This document shows positions 1-9,760 of a DNA stretch of 64,000 nucleotides, piece by piece. The stretch covers positions 96,780-160,779 of the forward strand of contig NZ_JAQTXM010000008.1 of assembly GCF_028688795.1 (NCBI RefSeq), given 5' to 3'. Source of the stretch: Rhodoferax sp. Lineage in GTDB: Bacteria > Pseudomonadota > Gammaproteobacteria > Burkholderiales > Burkholderiaceae_C. The notes under the pieces were generated by a model that did not search any database, had not been told where the DNA came from, and was given only the letters and a program-made list of their open reading frames with translations. Position numbers and translations under genes: made by a program. Position 1 is the stretch's first letter; each line of letters starts with the position of its first letter.

Positions 1-3000
1 TGGATGTCGATGATGCGGCAACCTGGGAAAATTTTCTCAAACTCGTAGCCTTGCAACTGGTCATAACAGGTGCCGCAGCTCACCACCACGGTCTTGATGT
101 CAAGGTAGTTCAGTGTGTTGGCCACCCGGTGAAACAGCACCCGGTTGTCAGTGATCATCTTCTCGGCTTTGTCGAACTGGCCAGCGCCACGCTGCGGGTA
201 ACCACAGCACAAATAGCCCGGCGGCAGCACGGTTTGCACTCCGGCGTGCCACAACATCGCCTGGGTCGCCAAACCCACTTGACTGAACAGGCGCTCCGAG
301 CCACAACCGGGAAAGTAAAACACCGCTTCGGTCTCGGCCGTGGTGGTCTTGGGGTTACGAATGATCGGCACGTAGTCTTTGTCTTCAATGTCGAGCAAGG
401 CGCGTGCTGTTTTCTTAGGCAAGCCGCCAGGCAGCTTCTTGTTAATGAAGTGAATCACTTGCTCTTTGATGGGCGCCGTGCCCAAGGACGCCGGTGGTGC
501 CTTGGTTTGCTTGCGCGCAATGACTTTCAGCACATCGGCGGCCAAGCGTTGCGACTTGATGGCCAGGTTCACCATCACCGAACGCGCGATTTTGATGGTC
601 TCAGGGTTGGTGGCATTGAGCAAGAACATGGCCGCAGCGCCCGCCGGTCTGAACGTTTTTTTGCCCATTTTGCGCAACAGGTTGCGCATGTTCATTGACA
701 CATCGCCAAAATCGATGTTGACCGGGCACGGGCTCAGGCACTTGTGACACACGGTGCAATGGTCGGCGACGTCTTCAAACTCCTGCCAGTGTTTGATCGA
801 CACTCCGCGACGGGTTTGCTCTTCATACAAAAAGGCTTCTACCAACAGCGAAGTGGCCAGAATCTTGTTGCGCGGGCTGTACAACAAATTGGCGCGCGGC
901 ACGTGGGTGCTGCACACTGGTTTGCACTTGCCGCAACGCAGGCAGTCTTTCACACTGTCGGCAATGGCGCCAATGTCCGACTGCTGCATGATCAGCGATT
1001 CGTGCCCCATCAGACCAAAACTGGGGGTATAGGCGTTGGTCAGGTCGGCATATATAGCATCAGGCTCTAGCCCTTTATTTATATTCGAAGACAGCTCTTT
1101 ATTTCGCAGCAACTTGCCTTTGTTAAATCGCCCTTCCGGGTCAACCCTGGCTTTGTAATCGGTGAATGGCTGCAACTCGGCATCGCTCAAAAATTCCAGC
1201 TTGGTGATGCCAATGCCGTGCTCGCCCGAGATCACACCGTCCAGTGCACGCGCCAGCGCCATGATGCGTTTGACCGCGCCATGGGCTGCTTGCAACATGT
1301 CGTAGTCGTCGCTGTTGACGGGAATATTGGTGTGCACATTGCCGTCACCCGCGTGCATGTGCAAGGCCACCCAAACACGGCCTTTGAGCACGCGCTGGTG
1401 AATGGCGTTGCATTCTTTCAATATCGGCTCAAACGCCACGCCGCTGAATATTTGCTGCAACGGCTGGCGAATCTGCGTTTTCCAGCTGGCGCGCAAGGAA
1501 TGGTCTTGCAACTGGGTAAAGAGGGGTGCCACTTCCTGCAGCCACCCGGCCCACAGCGCACGCACATTGGCCAGCAGGTCCAACGCCTGCGCCACACGGT
1601 CTTCCAACAACTCGGCGGCCGAAATCTCGCCAGCGTCGTCTTGCCGACCCAGCGGCAGATTGCCCTGGCTAAAAAAGTCTTGCAGTGCGTCACACAGGGC
1701 CAGCTTATTTGCCAGGCTCAGTTCGATGTTGATGCGCTCGATACCGTCGGTGTACTCGGCCATGCGCGGCAGCGGAATCACCACGTCTTCGTTAATTTTG
1801 AACGCGTTGGTGTGTTTGCTGATGGCGGCGGTGCGCTTGCGGTCAAGCCAGAATTTCTTGCGGGCTTCTGGGCTGATGGCAATAAAACCCTCGCCGCTGC
1901 GTGAGTTAGCAATGCGCACCACCTCGCTCGTGACACGCGCCACGTCGTCTGCATTTTCACCGGCGATGTCGCCAAACAGCACCATTTTGGGAACGCCGCC
2001 GCCGCTCAAGGCAGCGCCGCGTTTGCTCTTGGTGGCGTAGCCCACGGCTTTTAGGTAGCGGTCATCCAGATGCTCCAACCCGGCCAGCACCACACCCGAG
2101 CGTTTTTGCTCGGCGAACATGAAGTCCTTGATTTCCACAATGCTGGGCACCGCATCCTTGGCGTTGCCAAAAAACTCCAGGCACACCGTGCGCGTGTGCG
2201 CAGGCATTTTGTGCACCACCCAGCGCGCGCTGGTGATCAAGCCGTCGCAGCCTTCTTTCTGAATGCCGGGCAAGCCGCTCAAAAATTTGTCGGTCACGTC
2301 CTTGCCCAGGCCTTCCTTGCGAAAGGTCTTGCCGGGAATGTCCAACCGCTCGGTTCGAATGGGTGTTTTGCCGTCGGCTTTGAAATATTGAAGCTCGAAA
2401 CTGGCCACCTCCACGTCATGGATCTTGCCCATGTTGTGGTTGATGCGTGTCACCTCCAGCCATTCGGCCTGCGGTGTCACCATGCGCCAGCTCGCCAGGT
2501 TGTCCAGCGCCGTGCCCCACAACACGGCTTTTTTGCCGCCGGCATTCATGGCAATATTGCCGCCGATGCAAGAGGCTTCGGCAGAAGTCGGGTCCACCGC
2601 AAAGACAAAACCGGCACGCTCAGCGGCGTGTGCCACACGGTTCGTTACCACGCCAGCCTCACTCCAGACCGTGCCTACCTCATGGTCCAGGCCCGGCAAC
2701 TTGAGCATCTCGACCTCGGTCATGGCCTCAAGCTTTTCGGTGTTGATGACCACGCTCTTCCACGTCAGCGGAATCGCGCCACCGGTGTAACCCGTGCCGC
2801 CGCCACGCGGGATGATGGTCAGACCCAGCTCAATACAGCCTTTGACCAGATGCGCCATCTCGGCCTCGGTATCGGGCGTGAGCACCACAAACGGGTATTC
2901 CACGCGCCAGTCAGTAGCATCCGTCACATGGCTGACGCGGCTCAGGCCGTCAAACTTGATGTTGTCTTTGGCCGTGAGCTTGGCCAGCACCTTTTGCGCC

Positions 3001-3455
3001 TTGCGCCGCAACATGGCGGTTTCTACGAAATGCGCATCAAACGTCTGCACAGCCTTGCCCGCCGCTGCCAGCAACTGCCCCACCAGAGCATCACGTTCAG
3101 GGTCGGTTTCGGGCGTGCGGCGCTTTTGCACCTCGCTCAGGCGGTGCTGCAAGGCTTCCACCAGCAACACCCGGCGTTTCGGGTTGTCCAGCAAGTCGTC
3201 TTGCAGGTAGGGGTTGCGTTGCACCACCCAGATGTCACCCAGCACCTCATACAACATGCGCGCCGAGCGGCCAGTGCGGCGCTCATCACGCAGTTTGTTC
3301 AGCCAGTCCCAGGCCGTTGCACCGAGCAGGCGAATAACGATTTCGCGGTCAGAAAAAGAGGTGTAGTTGTAAGGAATTTCGCGAATGCGTTCCTGTCCGT
3401 GCGGCGCAACAGCGCCAGCAGGCAACAAAGACTTGAGCGGTATTGGGGCGTTCAT
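1..3455 (-). CDS. FAD-linked oxidase / Fe-S oxidoreductase, very large, 3' end outside window
   Basis: The frame opens at an ATG at 3455 ([20 protein letters not shown]) and stays open for about 1151 codons to the window edge, so the C-terminus is missing. Around residue 218 lies the FAD-binding (PCMH) signature [16 protein letters not shown] of GlcD/D-lactate dehydrogenase-type oxidases. Around residues 840-905 are two 4Fe-4S clusters, [12 protein letters not shown] and [13 protein letters not shown]. Near residue 1127 is a cysteine-rich SCGT stretch like the CCG domains of GlpC/heterodisulfide reductase. This order (N-terminal extension, FAD oxidase, FAD-oxidase C domain, double ferredoxin, CCG) is that of the large FAD/FMN-binding oxidoreductases of Burkholderiales with a DUF3683 N-terminus. 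It probably oxidises a 2-hydroxy acid at the membrane; the substrate is unknown. A dispersed repeat is embedded in frame near 1046-1105. Family call is firm, substrate is not. Confidence 0.85.
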   Translation of the reverse strand, partial: MNAPIPLKSLLPAGAVAPHGQERIREIPYNYTSFSDREIVIRLLGATAWDWLNKLRDERRTGRSARMLYEVLGDIWVVQRNPYLQDDLLDNPKRRVLLVEALQHRLSEVQKRRTPETDPERDALVGQLLAAAGKAVQTFDAHFVETAMLRRKAQKVLAKLTAKDNIKFDGLSRVSHVTDATDWRVEYPFVVLTPDTEAEMAHLVKGCIELGLTIIPRGGGTGYTGGAIPLTWKSVVINTEKLEAMTEVEMLKLPGLDHEVGTVWSEAGVVTNRVAHAAERAGFVFAVDPTSAEASCIGGNIAMNAGGKKAVLWGTALDNLASWRMVTPQAEWLEVTRINHNMGKIHDVEVASFELQYFKADGKTPIRTERLDIPGKTFRKEGLGKDVTDKFLSGLPGIQKEGCDGLITSARWVVHKMPAHTRTVCLEFFGNAKDAVPSIVEIKDFMFAEQKRSGVVLAGLEHLDDRYLKAVGYATKSKRGAALSGGGVPKMVLFGDIAGENADDVARVTSEVVRIANSRSGEGFIAISPEARKKFWLDRKRTAAISKHTNAFKINEDVVIPLPRMAEYTDGIERINIELSLANKLALCDALQDFFSQGNLPLGRQDDAGEISAAELLEDRVAQALDLLANVRALWAGWLQEVAPLFTQLQDHSLRASWKTQIRQPLQQIFSGVAFEPILKECNAIHQRVLKGRVWVALHMHAGDGNVHTNIPVNSDDYDMLQAAHGAVKRIMALARALDGVISGEHGIGITKLEFLSDAELQPFTDYKARVDPEGRFNKGKLLRNKELSSNINKGLEPDAIYADLTNAYTPSFGLMGHESLIMQQSDIGAIADSVKDCLRCGKCKPVCSTHVPRANLLYSPRNKILATSLLVEAFLYEEQTRRGVSIKHWQEFEDVADHCTVCHKCLSPCPVNIDFGDVSMNMRNLLRKMGKKTFRPAGAAAMFLLNATNPETIKIARSVMVNLAIKSQRLAADVLKVIARKQTKAPPASLGTAPIKEQVIHFINKKLPGGLPKKTARALLDIEDKDYVPIIRNPKTTTAETEAVFYFPGCGSERLFSQVGLATQAMLWHAGVQTVLPPGYLCCGYPQRGAGQFDKAEKMITDNRVLFHRVANTLNYLDIKTVVVSCGTCYDQLQGYEFEKIFPGCRIIDI
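1046..1105. repeat. Dispersed Comamonadaceae-type repeat copy 1 (inside coding sequence)
   Basis: CTCTAGCCCTTTATTTATA followed by a degenerate AGCAGCTATTT-like half. It lies inside the FAD oxidase frame and contributes the residues KGLEP on the minus strand. It matches the other copies in the CTCTAGCCCTT core. Confidence 0.5.
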
Positions 3456-3641
3456 CGGGTATTTTATTGCAGCCTTTATGGGCATTTGAGTGGGCGTTTG
3501 AGCCCTGTCATAGGCACGCCCAAGCTGGGCTGGCAATGTTACCGCAGTGCAACATTGCCCTACTCGGGTGATGGTGACCCTGTGGAAACCCTGATGCACA
3601 CGCCGCAAGAATCCGCGTTTAATTGTGGTCTGGGTTGGCTA
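3456..3641. other. Intergenic region between FAD oxidase and ugpB promoter
   Basis: This spacer separates two divergent genes. I see no convincing ORF in it. It must contain the promoter of the minus-strand FAD oxidase, but I cannot assign a -35/-10 pair. Confidence 0.4.
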
Positions 3642-3686
3642 CTGACATTTTTCTGTCGCAAATTCGTCATATTTGATCCGTAAGCT
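3642..3686 (+). promoter_or_regulatory. Pho box and promoter of the ugp operon
   Basis: Three 7-mers repeat with an 11-bp period: CTGACAT (3642-3648), CTGTCGC (3653-3659) and TCGTCAT (3664-3670), separated by the AT-rich 4-mers TTTT and AAAT. The known PhoB half-site is CTGTCAT with 4-bp AT-rich spacers. A TAAGCT hexamer at 3681-3686 starts 11 bp after the last repeat, where the -10 of a PhoB-activated promoter is expected. The ugpB start codon follows at 3713 behind AAGGAA. The operon is a classical Pho regulon member, which supports the reading. Confidence 0.75.
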
Positions 3687-3712
3687 CGCACCCTTCACTT
3701 CAAGGAAATCAC

Positions 3713-5017
3713 ATGAAATTGAAACTTGCAGCCGTCGCGCTGGCATCATTTGCCCTGACGGCCCAGGCCGTGACCGAAGTCCAATGGTGGCACTCCATGA
3801 CCGCCGTCAACGGCGAATGGGTCAACGACCTCGCCAAAAACTTCAATGCCAGCCAGGCAGATTACAAAATTGTGCCCACCTACAAGGGCACCTATGACGA
3901 GTCCATGACAGCCGCCGTGGCGGCCTTCCGGGCTGGCAATGCGCCGCACATTTTGCAAGTGTTTGAAGTTGGCACGGCCACCATGATGGCCAGCAAAAAC
4001 GCCATCGTGCCTGTCGGCAAGGTCATGAAGGACGCGGGTCAAAAGTTTGACCCCAAAGCCTACATTCCAGCAGTGGCGGGCTATTACACCGCGCCCAGTG
4101 GCGAGATGTTGAGCATGCCTTTTAACAGCTCCACCACCGTGTTCTATTTCAACAAGGATGCCTTCAAGGCCGCTGGCCTGAGCACCGACAAGGCGCCTAG
4201 CAGCTGGCCTGAGGTGGCGCTGGCCGCCGCCAAGCTCAAGGCCAGTGGGCACAAATGCCCACTCACCGTGGCTTGGCAAGGCTGGACACAACTGGAGAGC
4301 TTTTCAGCCTGGCATAACGTCGAATTCGCTACCAAGGCCAATGGCTTGGGTGGCATGGACGCACGCATGAAGGTCAACTCACCGCTGCATGTGCGCCACA
4401 TTGAAAACCTGGCCAACATGCACCAGCAAGGGCTGTTTGTGTACAAGGGACGCGCCAATGTGCCTGAAGCCACCTTTGTCTCAGGCGAATGCGCCATGAT
4501 CACCACCTCCAGCGGTTTCTACGGCAACGTCAAGAAAAATGCCAAGTTTGCTTTTGGTGTTGCACCCCTTCCCTACTACCCGGACGTGCCCGGCGCACCG
4601 CAAAACACCGTCATTGGGGGTGCCAGCCTGTGGGTCATGGCCGGCAAGAAGGCCGATGAATACAAAGGCGTCGCCAAGTTCTTTAACTACATCTCCAGCC
4701 CAGAGGTGCAATCAGAGAGCCACAAGCGCACCGGTTACCTGCCCATCACCACGGCTGCATATGAGCTGACTGAAAAATCGGGCTACTACAAACAAAATCC
4801 GGGTACCGACGTGGCTGTCAACCAGATGATTCGCAAGGTCACCGACAAATCGCGCGGCATCCGACTGGGCAATTACGTACAGATCCGCACCATTGAGGAC
4901 GAAGAACTCGAAGGCGTTTGGGGTGGCAAGAAGACTGCCAAAGAAGCCCTGGACGCCATCGTGAAGCGCGGCAACGAGCTGCTGGAACGCTTTGAGAAGG
5001 CCAACAAGAAAGGTTAA
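3713..5017 (+). CDS. ugpB: sn-Glycerol-3-phosphate ABC transporter, periplasmic binding protein UgpB
   Basis: 434 residues with a signal peptide (MKLKLAAVALASFALTAQA, cleavage near residue 19) followed by VTEVQWWHSM, typical of UgpB in the family 1 extracellular solute-binding proteins. It binds glycerol-3-phosphate and glycerophosphodiesters in the periplasm and delivers them to UgpAE. The start is set by AAGGAA 7 bp upstream of ATG 3713. It is the first gene of ugpBAECQ, only 10 bp ahead of ugpA. A three-repeat Pho box lies just upstream, so induction under phosphate limitation is expected. Length and N-terminal sequence agree with UgpB; a maltose-type binding protein is made unlikely by the adjacent ugpQ-like gene. 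Confidence 0.93.
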   Translation: MKLKLAAVALASFALTAQAVTEVQWWHSMTAVNGEWVNDLAKNFNASQADYKIVPTYKGTYDESMTAAVAAFRAGNAPHILQVFEVGTATMMASKNAIVPVGKVMKDAGQKFDPKAYIPAVAGYYTAPSGEMLSMPFNSSTTVFYFNKDAFKAAGLSTDKAPSSWPEVALAAAKLKASGHKCPLTVAWQGWTQLESFSAWHNVEFATKANGLGGMDARMKVNSPLHVRHIENLANMHQQGLFVYKGRANVPEATFVSGECAMITTSSGFYGNVKKNAKFAFGVAPLPYYPDVPGAPQNTVIGGASLWVMAGKKADEYKGVAKFFNYISSPEVQSESHKRTGYLPITTAAYELTEKSGYYKQNPGTDVAVNQMIRKVTDKSRGIRLGNYVQIRTIEDEELEGVWGGKKTAKEALDAIVKRGNELLERFEKANKKG

Positions 5018-5027
5018 TGGGTGAACA

Positions 5028-5909
5028 GTGGAAAAACGCGTTTTCTTCCGCTCAAAGTGGCTGCCTTGGGTGCTGATGGCCCCCCAGGTGGTTGTGATCG
5101 CGCTGTTTTTCTTCTGGCCTGCAGCCCAGGCACTGCTGCAGTCGGTGCAGCAATCTGATGCCTTTGGTACATCGGTGGACTGGGTCGGTCTCGACAACTT
5201 CCGTAACCTTTGGAACGACGAGACTTATCTGGCCTCGTTTTACACCACCGCCATTTTTTCAACCCTGGTGGCGGTGGCGGGCATCAGTATTTCACTGCTG
5301 CTGGCGGTGTTTGCCGACCGCATTGTCAAAGGCGCACTGGTCTACAAAACCCTGCTGATCTGGCCCTACGCCGTGGCGCCAGCGGTGGCTGGCGTGTTGT
5401 GGCTGTTCATGTTTGCGCCCAGCGTGGGCGTGGTGTCGTACTGGCTGCGCGCGCTCGGTGTCGACTGGAACCACTTGCTCAACGGCACACATGCCATGAC
5501 TCTGGTGGTGATGGCTGCGGTGTGGAAGCAGATTTCATACAACTTTTTGTTCTTTTTGGCGGGGCTACAAAGCATTCCGAAGTCGCTGATTGAAGCCGCC
5601 GCCATTGACGGTGCGCGGCCCTGGCGGCGTTTCTGGACCATCGTGTTTCCCCTGCTGTCACCCACCACGTTTTTCCTGTTGGTGATCAACATCGTCTACG
5701 CTTTTTTTGACACCTTTGCCATCATTGACGCAGCCACCCAAGGCGGCCCTGGCAAGGAAACCGCCATTTTGGTCTACAAGGTGTACTTTGATGGCTTCAA
5801 GGCCATGGACATGGGTGGCTCGGCCGCACAATCCGTGGTGCTGATGGTGATTGTGGTGCTGCTCACGGTGGTGCAATTTCGCTTTGTCGAGAAGAAAGTG
5901 AACTACTGA
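5028..5909 (+). CDS. ugpA: sn-Glycerol-3-phosphate ABC transporter permease UgpA
   Basis: 293 residues, about six transmembrane segments. The cytoplasmic EAA loop reads [15 protein letters not shown] (near residue 188), the contact site for the ATPase UgpC. The start is a GTG at 5028, preceded by GAAAGG near 5009; an ATG at 5017 is out of frame. The gene lies 10 bp after ugpB and its stop overlaps the ugpE start by one base (TGATG), so translation is probably coupled. It forms the heterodimeric membrane channel with UgpE. Confidence 0.92.
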   Translation: MEKRVFFRSKWLPWVLMAPQVVVIALFFFWPAAQALLQSVQQSDAFGTSVDWVGLDNFRNLWNDETYLASFYTTAIFSTLVAVAGISISLLLAVFADRIVKGALVYKTLLIWPYAVAPAVAGVLWLFMFAPSVGVVSYWLRALGVDWNHLLNGTHAMTLVVMAAVWKQISYNFLFFLAGLQSIPKSLIEAAAIDGARPWRRFWTIVFPLLSPTTFFLLVINIVYAFFDTFAIIDAATQGGPGKETAILVYKVYFDGFKAMDMGGSAAQSVVLMVIVVLLTVVQFRFVEKKVNY

Positions 5910-6760
5910 TGGTTGAGCGTCGCCCGTTTTTGACATTTCTGTCACACACCGTGCTGATTTTGGGTGTGCTGGTGGTGGCTTTTCCGCTGTACCTGACGTT
6001 TGTGGCCTCGACCCAGACCGCGCAGGCGATTGTGCAAACGCCCATGCCGCTGCTGCCCGGTGGGCACTTGATTGAGAACTACACCGCCGCCTGGAACGGC
6101 ACCGGTGGCGGTTCCGGCTCCAAAGCGCCGGTCGGGCAAATGATGATGGTAAGTTTGATTTCGGCGCTGATCATCTCGTTGGGCAAGATTGCTATCTCGC
6201 TGCTGTCAGCTTTTGCCATCGTCTACTTCCGTTTTCCCTTTCGCATGTTTTTCTTCTGGGCCATCTTCATCACGCTGATGCTGCCCGTGGAGGTGCGCAT
6301 TGGACCGACCTACAAAGTGGTGTCAGACCTTGGCATGCTCAACAGTTATGCGGGCTTGACGATTCCGTTGATTGCCTCGGCCACCGCCACGTTTTTGTTC
6401 AGACAATTTTTCTTGACCGTGCCTGAAGAACTGGTGGAGGCGGCACGCATGGATGGCGCTGGCCCCATGCGTTTTTTCAAGGACATTCTGGTGCCGCTGT
6501 CCAAAACGTCGATTGCTGCGCTGTTTGTGATTCAGTTCATTTACGGCTGGAACCAGTACCTGTGGCCACTGCTGGTGACCACCAGCGAGGACATGTACCC
6601 GGTGGTGATCGGCATCAAGCGGATGATCTCCGGCGGCGACTCCGAGATGCAATGGAACATCGTCATGGCCACCGCCGTGCTGGCCATGGTACCGCCAGCG
6701 TTGGTGGTGATGCTGATGCAAAAATGGTTCGTCAAAGGGCTGGTGGATACAGAAAAGTAA
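5909..6760 (+). CDS. ugpE: sn-Glycerol-3-phosphate ABC transporter permease UgpE
   Basis: 283 residues with six predicted membrane spans. The EAA loop is [14 protein letters not shown] (near residue 180). It begins inside the ugpA stop codon. It pairs with UgpA to form the permease. A 112-bp spacer separates it from ugpC, longer than elsewhere in the operon; I see no strong terminator in that gap, so the operon probably continues. Confidence 0.92.
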   Translation: MVERRPFLTFLSHTVLILGVLVVAFPLYLTFVASTQTAQAIVQTPMPLLPGGHLIENYTAAWNGTGGGSGSKAPVGQMMMVSLISALIISLGKIAISLLSAFAIVYFRFPFRMFFFWAIFITLMLPVEVRIGPTYKVVSDLGMLNSYAGLTIPLIASATATFLFRQFFLTVPEELVEAARMDGAGPMRFFKDILVPLSKTSIAALFVIQFIYGWNQYLWPLLVTTSEDMYPVVIGIKRMISGGDSEMQWNIVMATAVLAMVPPALVVMLMQKWFVKGLVDTEK

Positions 6761-6872
6761 CATGTTTGGGGACACACCGATGCACCTGCGATGCAGCGCG
6801 TCGCTCCGTCCTCAACTGATTAAGGGATTGCGGGACAGACCAAGATTTGCTCTGTCGCCAACTGAATAAAAC

Positions 6873-7901
6873 ATGGCTTCAATCACTTTAAAAAACGTCA
6901 CCAAGCGCTATGGGCTGGGCAAAACCGCCACCCAGGTCATCCACGGCATCAGCGCCGAAATTCTGCATGGTGAATTTGTTGTCATCGTCGGGCCATCTGG
7001 CTGCGGCAAGTCAACCTTGCTTCGCATGGTGGCGGGCCTGGAAGAAATCAGCGGCGGCGACATTTCGATCAACAACCGGGTGGTCAACGACCTGGAGCCG
7101 TCAGAGCGAGACATCGCGATGGTGTTCCAGAACTACGCGTTGTACCCGCACATGAGTGTGTTCGAAAACATGGCCTACGGCCTGAAGATTGCCAAGGTGC
7201 CTGTGGATGAGATCAAGGCACGGGTCGACAAAGCCGCCAAAATTCTAGAAATTGGCCCATTTCTGCAACGCAAACCGCGCGAACTCTCAGGCGGGCAACG
7301 CCAACGGGTGGCGATGGGGCGCGCCATCGTGCGCCAGCCGCAGGTGTTTTTGTTTGACGAGCCGCTGAGCAATCTTGATGCCAAACTGCGTGCCCAAACC
7401 CGCCTTGAAATCCAGAAGTTGCACCGCGAACTAGGCATCACATCACTCTTTGTGACACACGACCAGGTCGAAGCCATGACGCTGGCGCAACGCATGATCG
7501 TCATGAACGCTGGCGTCATGGAGCAATTTGGCACGCCAGACGAGGTCTACAACCGCCCGGCCAGCACGTTTGTAGCGGGGTTTATGGGCTCGCCGCCCAT
7601 GAACTTGCTCAAAAACGCGCCAGGTGCAGGCGCCGACACCATTACAGGTGTACGCCCCGAGCACCTTGACATCACACCAACGGGATGGGCACTGACGGTG
7701 GAGGCCGTTGAAATGCTGGGCGCTGAGCGGCTCACCTACGGCCGTTGGGCACATGGAGCTGCTGACGAATTGGTCATCATTCGCACGGAAGAATCGCATG
7801 CGCCGCCTGCATTGGGGCAGACGCTGCACGTTACCCCACGTCCAGAAAAAATCCACCACTTTGATGCTACCAGCGGCAAACGCAGGGAGACCACCACATG
7901 A
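6873..7901 (+). CDS. ugpC: sn-Glycerol-3-phosphate ABC transporter ATP-binding protein UgpC
   Basis: 342 residues. Walker [10 protein letters not shown] (residues ~40-48), Q-loop [11 protein letters not shown], signature [14 protein letters not shown], Walker [12 protein letters not shown] and switch [11 protein letters not shown] are all present. The C-terminal third matches the regulatory TOBE-type domain of MalK/UgpC proteins and contains [10 protein letters not shown]. It hydrolyses ATP to drive UgpAE. It overlaps ugpQ by four bases (ATGA), evidence of translational coupling. Confidence 0.93.
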   Translation: MASITLKNVTKRYGLGKTATQVIHGISAEILHGEFVVIVGPSGCGKSTLLRMVAGLEEISGGDISINNRVVNDLEPSERDIAMVFQNYALYPHMSVFENMAYGLKIAKVPVDEIKARVDKAAKILEIGPFLQRKPRELSGGQRQRVAMGRAIVRQPQVFLFDEPLSNLDAKLRAQTRLEIQKLHRELGITSLFVTHDQVEAMTLAQRMIVMNAGVMEQFGTPDEVYNRPASTFVAGFMGSPPMNLLKNAPGAGADTITGVRPEHLDITPTGWALTVEAVEMLGAERLTYGRWAHGAADELVIIRTEESHAPPALGQTLHVTPRPEKIHHFDATSGKRRETTT

Positions 7902-8689
7902 AACCAGTCACAACCGACCACTGGCCCTACCCCAGCTGGATTGCCCACCGTGGCGCAGGAAAACTGGCCCCAGAAAACACGCTGTCGGCCTTTCGCACGG
8001 GGGCCAGCTTTGGCTACCGCATGTTTGAATGCGACGTGAAGCTGAGTGCCGACGGCATCCCTTTTTTAATGCACGACGCCACCTTGCAGCGCACCACCAA
8101 CGCAGTTGAAGCGCTCGGGCGCGGCTTAAGCGCAGTGGGTGGAGAGCACCCGTGGGGCACGCTGGCCCTGCTGGACGCTGGTGGCTGGCATTCGCGCAGC
8201 TTTGTGGGCGAGCCACTGCCCACCTTTGAAGCCATTGCCCGCTACTGTTTGCACAACGGCTACTTTTTGAACATTGAAATCAAAGCCACACCCGGTACGG
8301 AAGTACACACCGGCGAGGTGGTGGCGAGCCATGCCGCACGGCTTTGGCATGGGGCTCTGGTGCCACCCCTTCTGACCTCGTTTGACGTGGCTTCACTTGA
8401 AGGCGCACTGCAGGTCCACCCAGAACTGCCACGCGGCCTGCTGCTGGAAAACCTGTGGACCGGCTGGCTGGAAACCGCGTTACGGCTGGACTGTGTCGCC
8501 GTGGTCTGCGACCAAGCGCTTTGGGACACGTCCAGCATGACGCAGGCCAAAAGCGCCGGCCTGCGCACCCTGAGTTACACGGTGAACGAGGTCAATGATG
8601 CACAGCGGCTCTTTGACTTGGGGCTGGACGGCATCATCACCGATCGGGTGGACTTATTTGCACCCAGCGCCCTCAAACCAACCCATTAA
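7898..8689 (+). CDS. ugpQ: Cytoplasmic glycerophosphodiester phosphodiesterase UgpQ
   Basis: 263 residues of the GDPD TIM-barrel family. The catalytic pattern [15 protein letters not shown] (His and Arg near residues 19-20, Glu and Asn in PENT) and the metal-binding [13 protein letters not shown] are intact. A later [11 protein letters not shown] supplies the third metal-binding Glu. No signal peptide is seen, so it acts in the cytoplasm on glycerophosphodiesters imported by UgpBAEC, releasing glycerol-3-phosphate and an alcohol. It overlaps ugpC by 4 bp and ends 3 bp before a convergent gene. Confidence 0.92.
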   Translation: MKPVTTDHWPYPSWIAHRGAGKLAPENTLSAFRTGASFGYRMFECDVKLSADGIPFLMHDATLQRTTNAVEALGRGLSAVGGEHPWGTLALLDAGGWHSRSFVGEPLPTFEAIARYCLHNGYFLNIEIKATPGTEVHTGEVVASHAARLWHGALVPPLLTSFDVASLEGALQVHPELPRGLLLENLWTGWLETALRLDCVAVVCDQALWDTSSMTQAKSAGLRTLSYTVNEVNDAQRLFDLGLDGIITDRVDLFAPSALKPTH

Positions 8690-8692
8690 GCT

Positions 8693-9268
8693 TTAGAAGT
8701 CGCCTTTAATGACCGGGAAACCAAGCGCCGCCCAGTCCAGCATGCCGCCACGGTAGTAATAAATGCGGTCAGCCGGGAACCCTTCACGCGTCATGGCCAC
8801 AATGGCCGATGGGCTTTGTGGGCAGGCCGGGCCATTGCAAAACGCATAAACCTTCTTGGCTTTGCTGCAATCCCATTTACCCGCAGTCTTGCTGCAACCC
8901 AGCTCATTCAAACGGCCTGCGACTTCGGTGTAAACAATGTGCATGGACCCATTGATCGTGCCGTTGGCACGGTCTTCCGGCTCGCGCATGTCCACCAGCA
9001 GGGCGTCACGGTCGTTCATGGCATTCAGAACTTCAATCTCGCCCACCGGGTGCACGCCCGGGACGGGCACCATGGCCTGAATCCAGCCCTTGTTTTTGGC
9101 GCAAGGTGTCATCACGCGGGTGATCACAGTTTCTTCACCTTTGGCATTTTTAGCTACAAATTTGGTGTCGGTGCCGATGATGCGCAGGTACTCAGGGTCG
9201 GCCGCGTGAGCAGCGGAAACAAATCCACTGGCGAGAACAAGGGTGGCAAGCAAAGCTGAAAATTTCAT
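8693..9268 (-). CDS. Periplasmic rhodanese-like protein
   Basis: 191 residues from ATG 9268; an upstream in-frame TTG (9292) is possible, but MKFSALLATLVLASGFVSA is a clear signal peptide. The mature part ends in a rhodanese domain whose active-site loop is FCNGPACPQS, with the Cys in the persulfide position, preceded by LLVDMREPED. Two further cysteines in GCSKTAGKWDCSK could form a disulfide. It probably carries sulfane sulfur in the periplasm; substrate unknown. It converges on ugpQ with almost no spacer and is not part of that operon. Confidence 0.8.
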   Translation of the reverse strand: MKFSALLATLVLASGFVSAAHAADPEYLRIIGTDTKFVAKNAKGEETVITRVMTPCAKNKGWIQAMVPVPGVHPVGEIEVLNAMNDRDALLVDMREPEDRANGTINGSMHIVYTEVAGRLNELGCSKTAGKWDCSKAKKVYAFCNGPACPQSPSAIVAMTREGFPADRIYYYRGGMLDWAALGFPVIKGDF

Positions 9269-9413
9269 GGGGGGTTTCCGGTGTGATGACAAAGAAGCGA
9301 AGAGCGTAGCTGCATCGGGCTCAAAACCCTTGATTTAAATCAAAATCTCGAAGTGCTTTCAAACTAATCCGCACAAGCTTGGACCAACCCAATGCAACTG
9401 ACCCTAGACCAAA

Positions 9414-9689
9414 TCAGCGCCAGCCTTTGAGCATGACCCATTGGCTGGTGGCAATCAACACCACCAACGCCATATAGGTGAGCATCTTCCCATCTCGTCC
9501 AAACAGCGCCAACCCAATCAACAGCGCCACCACACCCAATGCAAAATGTATAGCTGCCTGCGCAATATATGTATGAGCTACAGGCCGTTTTTTCATAAAT
9601 AAACGGCTCAGGACCGGCACCAACAAGGCAAGCCAGGCAGCTGGCGCCAAAAAGTTGATGGCATGGTTAAGCAACGCAAGAAAACCCAT
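9414..9689 (-). CDS. Small membrane protein of unknown function
   Basis: 91 residues with three hydrophobic segments (residues ~8-30, ~42-65, ~69-86) and short charged loops (SRLFMKKRP, FGRDGK). I do not recognise a family with certainty. It is divergent from hemA, 71 bp away. A copy of the dispersed repeat (9549-9586) lies in frame and encodes part of the second loop and helix (HTYIAQAAIH). The continuous frame and hydropathy pattern argue that it is real. Confidence 0.6.
   Translation of the reverse strand: MGFLALLNHAINFLAPAAWLALLVPVLSRLFMKKRPVAHTYIAQAAIHFALGVVALLIGLALFGRDGKMLTYMALVVLIATSQWVMLKGWR
9549..9586. repeat. Dispersed repeat copy 2 (inside coding sequence, inverted orientation)
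   Basis: ATAGCTGCCTGCGC followed by an AT-rich centre and GAGCTACAGGCC. It is the reverse complement of the copies at 12385 and 13645. Confidence 0.55.
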
Positions 9690-9748
9690 TAGCAGCCCTT
9701 GAGGGAAAAGAAAAAATGATACAAGTCAAAGCACATGGTCGGTGATTT

Positions 9749-9754
9749 TATAAT
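9749..9754 (+). promoter_or_regulatory. Candidate -10 element of hemA (possible leaderless transcript)
   Basis: A perfect TATAAT ends 6 bp before the hemA ATG at 9761. Transcription from it would begin at or next to the start codon. No Shine-Dalgarno sequence precedes the ATG, and no good -35 is visible. Confidence 0.4.
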
Positions 9755-9760
9755 TCACTC

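Noticed and set aside
2070..3683. 537-residue plus-strand frame
   Set aside because: It lies antisense to the FAD oxidase, is rich in His, Arg and Gln as expected of a shadow frame in GC-rich DNA, and has no recognisable motif.
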